64,000 bases of DNA from an uncultured Bacteroides sp. (GTDB taxonomy: Bacteria > Bacteroidota > Bacteroidia > Bacteroidales > Bacteroidaceae). This document shows, one piece after another, positions 35,632-45,982 of this stretch. The first letter of the stretch is position 1. Every line of letters starts with the position of its first letter. Location: the NCBI RefSeq assembly GCF_963666545.1, contig NZ_OY762899.1:2666001-2730000 (forward strand), read 5' to 3'. The notes under the pieces were generated by a model. The model was not told the origin of the DNA. It made no database searches and was given only the letters and a program-made list of their open reading frames with translations. The position numbers were made by a program, and so were the translations under genes.

Positions 35632-37791
35632 ATGAGAAAAAAGCATTATATGGTATTCTTGATGTACTCATTCTTAGCTCTGTTTATTTGCAAGAATGGA
35701 ATGGCAAAAAAAATAAATCCAAGACAACAAGTCAACTATGCAAAATTAGTAGACACAAGGATTGGAAGTGAAGGCAATGGATTAAGTTGCGGATATACAT
35801 ATATTGGTGCAAGCTATCCTTTCGGGATGATACAATTTACCCCTGCTTTCTTCTCACCCCAAAAAGGAATAGTAATCAACCAAATGTCTGGTTCCGGATG
35901 CCCTCACATGGGCAATTTCCCTGTACTTCCCATTAGCGGAAGAATAACGAAATCCCCTAAAAACATGGATGATTTTCCCCGCTATCAAACGGCTCAAGAA
36001 GCAACTGCAGGTTGCTTGTCCATACAAATGCAAGATGAGGTTATGTGCCATATTACTGCATCTAAACGGAGCGGAATCGCCCGCTTTACTTTTCCTGCCG
36101 AGAAGAAGGACGGTACTGTTTTAATTGGTTCCGGAGTGAGCTCTACCGAACTTTCCAACGCTTTTATTCGAATCACCTCTGCTTCTTCTTGTGAAGGATA
36201 TGCAGAAGGAGGCGATTTTTGTGGCTATAAAACAGACTACCATATATTCTTTGTAGCAGAATTTAATCATAAAGCTAAAGAATTCGGTACATGGAAAGGC
36301 AATAACCTGAAAGAAGGAAGAAATCAAATCGGAGGGACACAATCCGGCGGATACTTTACATTTGATACAGAGGAAGATCAGAGTATTGAGTATAAAATTG
36401 CCGTTTCCTATGTTTCTATTGAAAACGCAAGAGAAAACCTACGTGTAGACAACAATGGGCGCAACTACCAACAAGTGCTGACAGATACACAAAATGAATG
36501 GAATAAACAATTGGGAAAAATCGAAGTTCAATCTGAGAACAAGGACAAGCTCACCCAATTCTATACCCATTGGTATCACACCTTGATTCATCCCAATATA
36601 TTTAATGATGTAAACGGAGAATATATTGGGGCCGATTTTAGCATTCATAAAGTTCAACCGGGGAAAGAACAATATACTACTTTTAGCGGATGGGATACTT
36701 ATCGTACCCAATGCCAGCTACTAGCCATGTTTTATCCGAAAGAAAGCTCCGATATGATGCAGTCAACAATCGATTTTGCCGAACAAGCGGGAGGATATGG
36801 AAGATGGATTGCTGTCAACATAGAAACAGGAGTGATGCACGGTGATCCTATACCTATTATTACTGCAAATACATATGCTTTCGGTGGGCGGAATTTCGAT
36901 ATTCAAACAGCTTATAAACATATGAAGCAAGCTGCCTGTGTTCCTGGCATATACTCACAAGATGTAGAAGTCCGACCTAAATTGTCTAACTATATAAATA
37001 AAGGTATAGAAGGCGCATCCTTATGCCTTGAATATACATCATCGGATTATGCTATCGGACAATTTGCTTTGCAAGCTATAAAGAATAAGCAAGATGCCTC
37101 TTTTTTTATGGAACGTTCTCTTAACTGGAAGAATCTATACGATCCTTCCACCAATTGGCTACGCTCACGTCGTACACAAGACCTTAGTTGGAAGGATTCA
37201 AACGATGACTGGCGCGAAGCGACTAAAGAAAATTATTTCTGGATGGTCCCTTATGATTTGGCAACATTGATAGATACAATCGGAGGAAAGGAATTCGCTT
37301 CCAAGCGTTTGGATAGCTTATTTGTGCGATTAGATGCGGGATATAACGACCATTATTTTGCGGCCGGCAATGAACCCGATTTTCAAGTTCCCTGGATATA
37401 CAATTGGACCGATCGTCCATATAAAACATCCGAAACAGTACATCGAATATTAAATGAAATGTATACCTCAAAGCCTGACGGATTACCTGGGAATGACGAT
37501 TGCGGTTCAATAGGATCGTGGTTTGTTTTTGCTTCTATTGGTCTATATCCGATGATTCCAGGAGTAGCCGGATTCAGTATTAGTGCACCTTATTTTGAGA
37601 ACCTTACATTACATCTTCCTAAAGGAACGCTTACAATAGCAGGAGGCGGTATATCCAAACCTTATATACATAGCATGAAAATCAATGGAGTCCATGTGAG
37701 AAAGACTTGGATTGACTGGTCCAAAATCGAAAACGGGGCTTCTATCAAGTATAAGACGAGCGATAAGATTTATAAAAAGTGGGGATTATAA
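35632..37791 (+). CDS. GH92 alpha-mannosidase with canonical catalytic acid (first copy)
   Basis: A calcium-dependent inverting exo-alpha-mannosidase of GH92 (characterised members cleave alpha-1,2, 1,3 or 1,4 links). Exported by a signal peptide (YSFLALFICKNGMA). N-terminal beta-sandwich (VDTRIGSEGNGLSCGYTYIG, YPFGMIQFTP) and C-terminal barrel. The general acid is Glu581 in AAGNEPDFQVPWIYNW, and the base-region aspartates are Asp622/623 in PGNDDCGSIGSW. It precedes the module C SusC by ~400 bp and is divergent from the SARP-type regulator. It would trim mannose side chains. Confidence 0.93.
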   Translation: MRKKHYMVFLMYSFLALFICKNGMAKKINPRQQVNYAKLVDTRIGSEGNGLSCGYTYIGASYPFGMIQFTPAFFSPQKGIVINQMSGSGCPHMGNFPVLPISGRITKSPKNMDDFPRYQTAQEATAGCLSIQMQDEVMCHITASKRSGIARFTFPAEKKDGTVLIGSGVSSTELSNAFIRITSASSCEGYAEGGDFCGYKTDYHIFFVAEFNHKAKEFGTWKGNNLKEGRNQIGGTQSGGYFTFDTEEDQSIEYKIAVSYVSIENARENLRVDNNGRNYQQVLTDTQNEWNKQLGKIEVQSENKDKLTQFYTHWYHTLIHPNIFNDVNGEYIGADFSIHKVQPGKEQYTTFSGWDTYRTQCQLLAMFYPKESSDMMQSTIDFAEQAGGYGRWIAVNIETGVMHGDPIPIITANTYAFGGRNFDIQTAYKHMKQAACVPGIYSQDVEVRPKLSNYINKGIEGASLCLEYTSSDYAIGQFALQAIKNKQDASFFMERSLNWKNLYDPSTNWLRSRRTQDLSWKDSNDDWREATKENYFWMVPYDLATLIDTIGGKEFASKRLDSLFVRLDAGYNDHYFAAGNEPDFQVPWIYNWTDRPYKTSETVHRILNEMYTSKPDGLPGNDDCGSIGSWFVFASIGLYPMIPGVAGFSISAPYFENLTLHLPKGTLTIAGGGISKPYIHSMKINGVHVRKTWIDWSKIENGASIKYKTSDKIYKKWGL

Positions 37792-37820
37792 TAATAAACA
37801 TGACCAAGGATCTATTACAG

Positions 37821-37972
37821 ATGAAAAGAATATTTCTTCTGTTACATAGGAGCAAATGAGCCCCTAAAAGACAGAGTCAGAAATTATCTATGCTGAACGT
37901 ACGATGAACGACAAGAACCTGCATGGCAAAGACTTTTTTGGTTCGAATCTTAATCAGAAAGAGACAAAATAA
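37821..37972 (+). pseudogene. Possible remnant of a small deleted gene between GH92 and SusC
   Basis: The 400-bp gap holds a signal-peptide-like start (MKRIFLLLHRSK, 37821-37859) cut by a stop, and, in a shifted frame, a 34-codon open tail ending IYAERTMNDKNLHGKDFFG...KETK at 37972. The two pieces may be the ends of a deleted gene. The tail is protein-like but I do not recognise its family. The remaining sequence to 38193 is AT-rich and presumably holds the SusC promoter, which I could not define. Confidence 0.25.
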
Positions 37973-38208
37973 TAATTTATTTCTCAATTAATTAATCAGG
38001 AATTAACCTTCATTTTAATGCCATGCTTTTTATTTCGCAACTATTAAACATTAAATAAAATCCTTGCAATAACAAATTCTGCCGTTTCTCATATCGGTAC
38101 AGTCTTTATACACAATAAGTAATACGGGAACAATCCTAAAGAAATAATGAAATGATGTGCATCATATATATAAAAGAGCTTTTTAATTAACTAATGAATT
38201 TAATTGTT

Positions 38209-41200
38209 ATGAAAAAACAAGAAAGGTTGAAGATCAAACTAAAAAAATGGAGATTCGCAATGCTTTTGGTTGCTTGTATTATCCAGCCCGGAAATTTGAA
38301 GGCTGAATTTTATGAGGTTACTAATGCAATGAGCCCGACGCAATCTGAAGTCATGGTCAAAGGGCAAGTCAAAGATCAGAATGGAGATGTTCTTCCAGGT
38401 GTTAACATTATGGTAAAAGGTTCTCGGGAAATCGGAACAATAACAGATGTCGACGGTAAATTTACAATAAAGGTTCCATATGAAAATGCAAGCCTTGTTT
38501 TTTCATATGTAGGTTATCAACCTAAAGAGGTTCCCTTGCAAGGTAAAAAAAACCTAGTTGTAGTACTTGTTGAAGACTCTAAAGCTTTGGAAGAGGTTGT
38601 CGTAGTAGGCTATACGACACAGAAAAAGGCTACTATAACAGGCGCTGTATCAACTTTGACCACCAAAGATCTTGTGCAAAGCCCAACAGCTAATTTAAAT
38701 AACGCTTTAGCAGGACGTATGCCCGGATTAATGGTCAATCAATTCAGTGGAGGTGAGCCAGGAGTTGATATGGCGAATATTAATATCAGAGGAGTTGCAA
38801 CATACGGCGATAGCTCTCCAATTGTTATTGTTGACGGGGTAGAACGTGATATGTCTTATTTAGCTCCTGAAGAAATAGAGACCTTTACCATACTGAAGGA
38901 TGCTTCCGCCACCGCTGCATACGGTATTAGAGGGGCAAATGGAGTTATTATTGTGACGACCAAGCGTGGAAAAGCCCAAGAACGGGCAACTGTTAATTTT
39001 AAAGCTTCCTTCGGTTTAAATAAGCCGATTAACCTCTCGGAGTATTTGGGTTCTGCAGATTATGCCACTTTATATAATGAGGCAATGCTAAATTCCGATC
39101 CGAATGTGAGCAATTCTTTGCTCTTTAGTACCCAACAGATTGAGAACTACCGGAAGGCAAAAGGAGATAATTCAGATGGATTAGGTTACAATTGGGATTA
39201 CAGGGATTATGCATTCAAATATGGAGCTCAAGAAGACTATAGTTTATCTGCCCGTGGTGGATCAGATGTTGTACGGTACTATGTTCTTGCCAATTATTAC
39301 AAGCAGGATGGAAACTATAAACACACGACCGAAGGCTCTTCGGATGATATACAAGCGGTATTCAAGAGATATAATTTCCGTACTAATATGGATATTGATA
39401 TCAATAAGAATTTTTATTTGAAGATAGATATCGGAGCCCGAATTACAAATCGTAACGCTCCGGGAACCACTGCTTCACGAGTTGTAGACATCATTAACAC
39501 TCAGCCCTCTTATCTGCCAATAACTCTTTCCGATAATGGAAATAGCGCAAATGAAAGCTATGTAATTAATAATCCTTATGGATTATTATATGGTGATGCT
39601 ATTCATAGATACAATCTACTTGGCGAGTTATCAAGAACAGGATATTTAAATGAAAAGAATACAGGTTTAAATGGTTCCTTTTCACTGGGGCATAAACTAG
39701 ATTTTATTACAAAAGGGCTCAAAGTCGAAGGAACTTTTTCATACGATGCTTCGGAAGGTCGATGGATTAGGAGAGTTCTTGAAACCAGAGGATCTGGCTA
39801 TGCTTCGTATGGACGGTATGCTACTTTTCAACCGGCAGAAGGCAGCAACGGAAGTTATTTCATAAATAACAATGAATATGATGGAAAATATATGTTGGGA
39901 AACCCTTGGTATGATCAAGATGAAACAATTAGCAATTCTCTCACTCGTAATGCAACAGAGAGTAAAACGTATTATCAATTAAGACTTGACTACCAGCATA
40001 GGTTTGGCATTCATGATGTTTCCGGATTATTACTATTTAATAGATCTGAAAGGACGTATGACAGTAGAGTTCCTTATCGATACCAAGGTATGACAGGAAG
40101 GGCCACTTATGGCTATAATAGTAAATATCTGGCAGAATTTAACTTTGGTTATAACGGTTCTGAAAATTTTGCACCGGGTAAACGATATGGTTTTTTCCCT
40201 TCCGGAGCAATTGGTTGGGTTATTTCGGAAGAGAAATTTATGGCGAGAACTAAAAAATGGTTAGACCATTTAAAGTTAAGAGCCTCTTTAGGCTGGGTAG
40301 GAAGTGATAAAATATCTGATAGCAATGATGATCGCTTTGCCTATTTGCAGTTTTATGGAGGAGGATCTGGCTATTCTTTTGGAATAGATAATTTCTCTAA
40401 TTCGATAGGTGGTTTGGCCGAGGGTAATTTTGCAAATCCCGATTTGACTTGGGAGAAAGCCAGAAAATCTAATTTTGGATTGGATGCCGCTTTCTTTAAT
40501 AATCAGTTAACACTAACTGCGGATCTGTTTTTTGAACATCGGTACAACATTATAACGAATTTAAGTGATGCCAACAAACTGGGATTTCCCGATATTGTAG
40601 GCAAGAGTGCTCCTTTCGTGAATTCCGGAGTAGTTGATAATCATGGACTTGACTTGGAATTATCATGGAATGGACAGATAGGTAAAGATTTTCGCTATTT
40701 CATCAAGCCTAATCTGACCTTTGCGCGTAATGAAATTAAATTCATGAATGAAGTAAAATACGATTATGTATGGAGAAGATCTACGGGACGTCCGGTTGGA
40801 GAGCATTTTGTATATGTAGTTGATCATCTTGTATACGATCAGACTGAAGCTGATAGATTGAATGCTACTAATAAAGGTGATGGCTATCAGCCTTGGGGGA
40901 AGTTATTTCCAGGAGATGTTGTTTATAAAGATCTAAATGGAGATGGCAAAGTAGATTCAGAAGATAAGACTCACAGAGGATACCCAAGAACCCCGGAAAT
41001 ACAGTTTGGTTTACCTATTGGTTTCCAATACAAAGGATTTGATTTCACACTTTTACTTCAAGGCGCAACTCGCAGTAGTATATTACTGAATGGAGCGGCG
41101 GTCTATGATTTCCCCTCTTTTGGACAAGATCAAATAGGTAAGGTCAAGAAGCTACATTTGTATCGCTGGACAGAAGCTACCAAAGATTACGCGACTTATC

Positions 41201-41490
41201 CTCGTTTGACGTATGGAGCTAACCAAAATAATAAAAATGCGGAAAGCAGCATGGCTTTATTTGACGGTACTTATGTCCGCGTGAAAAACATTGAAATAGG
41301 TTATTCCTTATCAAGAAAGTCTTTGCGCTTTGCTAATCTACAGTCTTGCAGGTTTTATTTTCAAGGTATGAATTTGTTGACTTTTGACAAATTAGGAGAT
41401 ATTGATGTAGACCCCGAGATAAAGGAAGGAAGTGGAGACTGGTATCCCGTGCAACGTGTATTTAACTTTGGGGTAAGCATTAATTATTAA
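38209..41490 (+). CDS. SusC-like TonB-dependent outer-membrane transporter (module C)
   Basis: SusC/RagA transporter. The preferred start is the ATG at 38209 (MKKQERLKIKLKKWRF, a basic stretch before the signal-peptide core MLLVACIIQP); an in-frame ATG at 38194 adds five residues. Carboxypeptidase-regulatory-like domain (VKGQVKDQNGDVLPGVNIMV), EEVVVVGYTTQKKATITGAV, a plug (PIVIVDGVERDMSYLAPEEI, TILKDASATAAYGIRGANG) and a barrel ending FGVSINY. Nine bases before its SusD partner. The surrounding GH92, GH3 and GH38 suggest a manno-oligosaccharide substrate. Confidence 0.95.
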   Translation: MKKQERLKIKLKKWRFAMLLVACIIQPGNLKAEFYEVTNAMSPTQSEVMVKGQVKDQNGDVLPGVNIMVKGSREIGTITDVDGKFTIKVPYENASLVFSYVGYQPKEVPLQGKKNLVVVLVEDSKALEEVVVVGYTTQKKATITGAVSTLTTKDLVQSPTANLNNALAGRMPGLMVNQFSGGEPGVDMANINIRGVATYGDSSPIVIVDGVERDMSYLAPEEIETFTILKDASATAAYGIRGANGVIIVTTKRGKAQERATVNFKASFGLNKPINLSEYLGSADYATLYNEAMLNSDPNVSNSLLFSTQQIENYRKAKGDNSDGLGYNWDYRDYAFKYGAQEDYSLSARGGSDVVRYYVLANYYKQDGNYKHTTEGSSDDIQAVFKRYNFRTNMDIDINKNFYLKIDIGARITNRNAPGTTASRVVDIINTQPSYLPITLSDNGNSANESYVINNPYGLLYGDAIHRYNLLGELSRTGYLNEKNTGLNGSFSLGHKLDFITKGLKVEGTFSYDASEGRWIRRVLETRGSGYASYGRYATFQPAEGSNGSYFINNNEYDGKYMLGNPWYDQDETISNSLTRNATESKTYYQLRLDYQHRFGIHDVSGLLLFNRSERTYDSRVPYRYQGMTGRATYGYNSKYLAEFNFGYNGSENFAPGKRYGFFPSGAIGWVISEEKFMARTKKWLDHLKLRASLGWVGSDKISDSNDDRFAYLQFYGGGSGYSFGIDNFSNSIGGLAEGNFANPDLTWEKARKSNFGLDAAFFNNQLTLTADLFFEHRYNIITNLSDANKLGFPDIVGKSAPFVNSGVVDNHGLDLELSWNGQIGKDFRYFIKPNLTFARNEIKFMNEVKYDYVWRRSTGRPVGEHFVYVVDHLVYDQTEADRLNATNKGDGYQPWGKLFPGDVVYKDLNGDGKVDSEDKTHRGYPRTPEIQFGLPIGFQYKGFDFTLLLQGATRSSILLNGAAVYDFPSFGQDQIGKVKKLHLYRWTEATKDYATYPRLTYGANQNNKNAESSMALFDGTYVRVKNIEIGYSLSRKSLRFANLQSCRFYFQGMNLLTFDKLGDIDVDPEIKEGSGDWYPVQRVFNFGVSINY

Positions 41491-41498
41491 TTATAAAT

Positions 41499-43397
41499 AT
41501 GAATAACATGAATAAGTCTAAATTTTATATATTCTCATTTGCTCTTATAATATGCTGTTCTTGTGAGAGCTATTTGGATAGGACCCCTGATGATAAAAAG
41601 AATGAGGCTGATATCTTTTCCAGATATAGTTACGTTGATGGTTTGGTTGCGGATTTGTACGCAAATGCAAAATGGGCCAATAGTCCTCTACTGTTTTTTA
41701 ATCATTTCTCTTCTTCAGCGATTACTGACGAATGTAGTGCCAGTTCCCACGAAAATGCCATTCCTCATCAATTTTGGATAGGTAATTACGGACCGACTCA
41801 AGGCATGCCCTCTTCGAGTGGCAAAGGCCAATATTGGGATGGATTATGGGCGAAAATCAGAAAAGCGAACATTATTTTATCGGGAGTTAAAAAGTATAAT
41901 ACGCCTGATAATCCTGAGGCTTCCGGTGAAGGTGATATCACACGCAGAGTTGGTGAAACCTATTTCATGAGAGGCTATTTACATCTCTTATTAGTTCGTG
42001 CATATGGTGAGATTCCATATCTGAACTATTTGATAGATCCATCTAATGATATGGAATTTGTTAAGTTATCGGTGCATAAAGTCGTTGACAAAATCTGTCA
42101 GGATGCCGACTCTGCTTATGCTCGTGTAGATGCGTCTTATACGAACGACGATTTTGGCAGAGTAGACAAAGGAGCTTGCTTAGGCTTGAAAGCGATGGCT
42201 CGTTGGATAGCTGCAACTCCAATGTGGAATGGAGGAAATTTCCCTAATGACACTAGAATTTATAAAGATGAATATACGTATAATGCATCCCGCTGGGAGG
42301 CTGTAAAAGTGGCGTCAAAAGCCGTTCTAGAGTGTAAAAACAATAGTGGGGGAAAACGCTATAAATTGTATACGGGATCTAACGATACAGACTTTGGAGA
42401 TCGTAACGGCAACAATACCAGCAATGGTAAGGTCTATAAACGCTTGTGGTATATGTCTTATGATATGAACGCAATGCAACAAGAGTGGGTGTGGTTTGTA
42501 ACCCGTGATAAAGATACAGGTTGGTCCGGCGATATATTGCCTCCTACTGATGGAGGTCATGCGCGCCAACGACCCCTGCAGGAACAGGTTGACGAATATG
42601 AATACATTGCTCCAGACGGATATGGCTACCCTGTCTATTCGAATAGAGCTACAAATGATGGGTACGATGATGCTAACCCTTATGAAAGTGTGCAACGTGA
42701 TCCACGCTTTTATCGTGACATTCGCTATATGGGGTCTACATATAATGGAAAAATCTTGAATACGGCCACAGGTAAAGATGCTGTGGGAACTAGCTATCTG
42801 ACCGCTTCATCACATACAGGATATTATATGCGCAAATTCTATAAAGATGGTTGGATTAAAGGAGACGGAGGACATGATATAAATGCTCCGGCAATATGGC
42901 GGCTTCCTGAATTTATATATATGTATTGCGAGGCTGTGAATGAAACAACCGGGCCTGCTCAAGAAATATATGATATGCTGAATGAGGTCAGGGCCCGTTC
43001 ATTTATGGCAAAAATACCTCCCAGTGCATTATCCAGTAAAGAGATTATGAATGATTATATTCAGCGGGAACGCAGAGTTGAACTATTCTATGAAAATCAC
43101 AGAATATGGCATACGCGCTTATATTTGGAAGCTGATGATGCAAAACAACTATCACTTGAGAATAAGTATGTAGACGCTAATAGTTGGCCTTATCCCAAAA
43201 CCCAGCGATGGGCTCATGGCATGAAACCTGTAGAAGACCCAAATGGAAAGATTGTTGTTGGTGGTAAAAAGTATAAAATGGTACGTTTTGAAACAAATGA
43301 TAACCGCGTATTCCAAACGCCGCGTTCCTATTTATTTCCTATTTTGACAGAAGAGTTAAAACGTACACCATCTATTGTACAAAACCCAGGTTGGTAA
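41499..43397 (+). CDS. SusD-like (RagB/SusD) lipoprotein (module C)
   Basis: Lipoprotein partner of the module C SusC. The lipobox ICCSC is followed by ESYLDRTPDDKKNE. SusD core motifs include RVGETYFMRGYLHLLLVRAYGEIPYL (in part GETYFMRGYLHLLLVRAYGE), ICQDADSAYARV, and the C-terminal RLPEFIYMYCEAVNETTG, YIQRERRVELFYENHRIW. 632 residues. Two adjacent start codons are possible (41499 and 41508). Confidence 0.95.
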   Translation: MNNMNKSKFYIFSFALIICCSCESYLDRTPDDKKNEADIFSRYSYVDGLVADLYANAKWANSPLLFFNHFSSSAITDECSASSHENAIPHQFWIGNYGPTQGMPSSSGKGQYWDGLWAKIRKANIILSGVKKYNTPDNPEASGEGDITRRVGETYFMRGYLHLLLVRAYGEIPYLNYLIDPSNDMEFVKLSVHKVVDKICQDADSAYARVDASYTNDDFGRVDKGACLGLKAMARWIAATPMWNGGNFPNDTRIYKDEYTYNASRWEAVKVASKAVLECKNNSGGKRYKLYTGSNDTDFGDRNGNNTSNGKVYKRLWYMSYDMNAMQQEWVWFVTRDKDTGWSGDILPPTDGGHARQRPLQEQVDEYEYIAPDGYGYPVYSNRATNDGYDDANPYESVQRDPRFYRDIRYMGSTYNGKILNTATGKDAVGTSYLTASSHTGYYMRKFYKDGWIKGDGGHDINAPAIWRLPEFIYMYCEAVNETTGPAQEIYDMLNEVRARSFMAKIPPSALSSKEIMNDYIQRERRVELFYENHRIWHTRLYLEADDAKQLSLENKYVDANSWPYPKTQRWAHGMKPVEDPNGKIVVGGKKYKMVRFETNDNRVFQTPRSYLFPILTEELKRTPSIVQNPGW

Positions 43398-43485
43398 TAG
43401 TTTGTAATAAATAATAACCTTATTACTATAAGTAAATATGTAATCTTGGATTTCGGGTAGTATAAGTAACCAATATTTATTTATA

Positions 43486-43549
43486 TATAGGCAAGAGGTG
43501 GGATACATAAGACCCCAAAAGCAAATGTAAACTCAATCTTTTGCCTATA
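43486..43549 (+). other. Long-loop inverted repeat between SusD and GH3
   Basis: TATAGGCAA (43486-43494) can pair with TTGCCTATA (43541-43549) across a 46-base loop, 36 bp before the GH3 start. It may be an RNA structure in the leader or a processing site that sets different expression for the downstream enzymes. No T-run follows, so it is not a classic terminator. Weak support. Confidence 0.3.
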
Positions 43550-43584
43550 ATTAAAGACTTGTTTAAAATAGTAAAAACAACTAA

Positions 43585-45954
43585 ATGAGAAAACAACTAA
43601 GTCTAAAGTTGCTAAGCTTTCTATTAACTACTCCCATGATTGTGCAAGGTAGTCCTAAAAATAATATCTATCATAGAGGATGGATTGATTTTAATAAAAA
43701 TGGCAAGATGGACATATATGAAGACCCGTCTGCCCCGATAGAGGAGCGTATCAAAGACCTGTTAAGTCAAATGAATCTGGATGAGAAGACCTGCCAGATG
43801 GCAACTCTATATGGTTCGGGGCGAGTACTTAAAGATGCGTTGCCTACGGAAGAGTGGCAATCGGAGGTTTGGAAAGACGGCATAGGGAATATTGATGAAG
43901 AGCATAATGGTTTGGGAAAGTTCGGCTCAGAGTACGCTTTTCCTTATTCCAAGCACGTGAAGGCACTTCATACCATTCAACGTTGGTTTGTCGAGAAAAC
44001 TCGATTAGGCATCCCTGTAGATTTTACCAACGAAGGTATTCGTGGAATATGCCATGAGAAAGCCACCTTCTTCCCCGCCCAATGCGGACAAGGAAGCACT
44101 TGGAACAAAGAACTGATTGCCCGTATTGCAGAAGTAGAAGCTACGGAAGCTTCTGCGCTTGGCTATACCAACATTTATTCTCCTATTCTCGATATTGCTC
44201 AAGATCCTCGATGGGGACGTGTGGTAGAATGCTACGGCGAGGATCCTTATCTGGTAAGTCAATTAGGCAAACGAATGATTCAAGGGTTACAAAAGCATAA
44301 GTTAGTTGCTACACCAAAACATTTTGCCGTATACAGCATTCCTGTTGGCGGACGTGATGGAGGGACTCGCACTGATCCCCATGTAGCACCCCGCGAGATG
44401 CGAACTCTTTATCTCGAGCCATTCAGGGTTGCTTTCCAAGAAGCAGGAGCGTTGGGAGTGATGAGTTCATACAACGATTATGATGGTGAGCCCATTATCG
44501 GCAGCTACAAATTTCTAACAGAAATCTTGCGTCAGGAGTGGGGTTTCAAAGGATATGTAGTTTCCGACAGCGGTGCTGTTGAATTTATTAATGGAAAGCA
44601 TAAAACAGCTGAGAATTATGAAGATGCAATAGTACAGACTGTAAATGCAGGACTCAATATCCGGACTAATTTCAGTTCTCCAGAAGAATTCATCATACCG
44701 CTACGTAGCGGTATCGCTAAAGGGAAAATATCTGAGGAAACAATCAATCAACGTGTAAAAGAAATATTGTACGTGAAATTCTGGTTGGGGTTATTCGACA
44801 ACCCGTATTCAGGAAACGAGAAATTAGCCGATAAAATAATACACAGCAAAGAGCATCAGACGGTAGCTTTGGAAGCAGCTCGCCAGTCTATTGTCCTATT
44901 AAAGAATCAGAACAATGTATTACCACTGAAAAAGACACTAAAGTCTGTTGCGGTGATTGGGCCAAACGCTGAAGAACAGAAAGAACTGATTTGTCGCTAC
45001 GGCCCAGCAAATGCACCAGTTAAAACGGTTTATGAAGGTATTAAAGAAGCATTGCCCCAGGCAAATGTAATATATAAAAAAGGATGTGAGATTATAGATC
45101 CTCATTTTCCTGAGAGTGAAATCTTAACTTTCGGCAAAACGCAAGAAGAACAGCGGATGATGGATGAAGCGGTAGAAGCAGCCAAAGCATCTGAAGTTAT
45201 CATTATGGTATTAGGAGGAAGTGAGGTTACAGTGCGTGAAGAACGTTCACGTACCAGTCTTAATTTGCCCGGTAGACAGGATGAACTGTTACAGGAAATC
45301 TGCAAATTGGGAAAACCGATTGTTTTGGTAATGATCGACGGTCGCGCTTCTAGCATTAATTATGCAAAGAAGCATGTTCCTGCCATTCTCCATGCATGGT
45401 TTCCAGGGGAATTTTGCGGACAGGCAATTGCAGAGGTCATTTTTGGTGATTATAATCCAGGTGGCAAGCTAGCAGTCACTTTTCCTAAATCTGTAGGACA
45501 GATTCCATATGCTTTTCCGTTCAAACCAGGATCCGAAAGTTCATGTAGTACTTCAGTATATGATGCCTTGTTTCCTTTTGGGTATGGACTCAGTTATACG
45601 ACCTTCGGATACAGTAACTTGGAAATTTATCCAGAAAAGCAAGATGTGCAAGGAAAAATTGAAGTAAGCTGCATTGTTAAAAATACGGGCAATAGAAAAG
45701 GCGACGAAGTTATTCAACTTTATTTAAAAGATGAAGTAAGTAGTGTGACTACCTATACAAAAGTATTACGCGGTTTCGAGCGAGTCTCTTTGGAACCGGG
45801 AGAGAAAAAGAAAGTTACTTTCACACTCCATTCACAAGACTTGGCAATCTGGGACAAGAACATGGAGTTCCGGATAGAGCCGGGCACATTCAAGGTGATG
45901 ATTGGTGCTTCATCAAAAGATATAAAGTTGGAAGGAAAATTTGTAATTCAATAA
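43585..45954 (+). CDS. GH3 family glycoside hydrolase
   Basis: A retaining GH3 exo-glycosidase (beta-glucosidase, beta-xylosidase or beta-N-acetylhexosaminidase-like clade not resolved). Signal peptide, then the TIM-barrel domain (DVARMTL-equivalent LLSQMNLDEKTCQM, YSPILDIAQDPRWGRVVECYGEDP in part PRWGRVVECYGEDPYL, TPKHFAVYS), the nucleophile Asp328 in YVVSDSGAVEF, the alpha/beta sandwich with the acid/base region VREERSRTSLNLPGRQ, and a C-terminal fibronectin-III-like domain (YLKDEVSSVTTYTKVLRGFE). It starts WIDFNKNGKMDIYEDP, a short acidic linker found in many Bacteroides GH3s. Co-oriented with SusC/D and GH38. Confidence 0.92.
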   Translation: MRKQLSLKLLSFLLTTPMIVQGSPKNNIYHRGWIDFNKNGKMDIYEDPSAPIEERIKDLLSQMNLDEKTCQMATLYGSGRVLKDALPTEEWQSEVWKDGIGNIDEEHNGLGKFGSEYAFPYSKHVKALHTIQRWFVEKTRLGIPVDFTNEGIRGICHEKATFFPAQCGQGSTWNKELIARIAEVEATEASALGYTNIYSPILDIAQDPRWGRVVECYGEDPYLVSQLGKRMIQGLQKHKLVATPKHFAVYSIPVGGRDGGTRTDPHVAPREMRTLYLEPFRVAFQEAGALGVMSSYNDYDGEPIIGSYKFLTEILRQEWGFKGYVVSDSGAVEFINGKHKTAENYEDAIVQTVNAGLNIRTNFSSPEEFIIPLRSGIAKGKISEETINQRVKEILYVKFWLGLFDNPYSGNEKLADKIIHSKEHQTVALEAARQSIVLLKNQNNVLPLKKTLKSVAVIGPNAEEQKELICRYGPANAPVKTVYEGIKEALPQANVIYKKGCEIIDPHFPESEILTFGKTQEEQRMMDEAVEAAKASEVIIMVLGGSEVTVREERSRTSLNLPGRQDELLQEICKLGKPIVLVMIDGRASSINYAKKHVPAILHAWFPGEFCGQAIAEVIFGDYNPGGKLAVTFPKSVGQIPYAFPFKPGSESSCSTSVYDALFPFGYGLSYTTFGYSNLEIYPEKQDVQGKIEVSCIVKNTGNRKGDEVIQLYLKDEVSSVTTYTKVLRGFERVSLEPGEKKKVTFTLHSQDLAIWDKNMEFRIEPGTFKVMIGASSKDIKLEGKFVIQ

Positions 45955-45982
45955 GTTAATCAATCAAATATAGAATAAGAAT

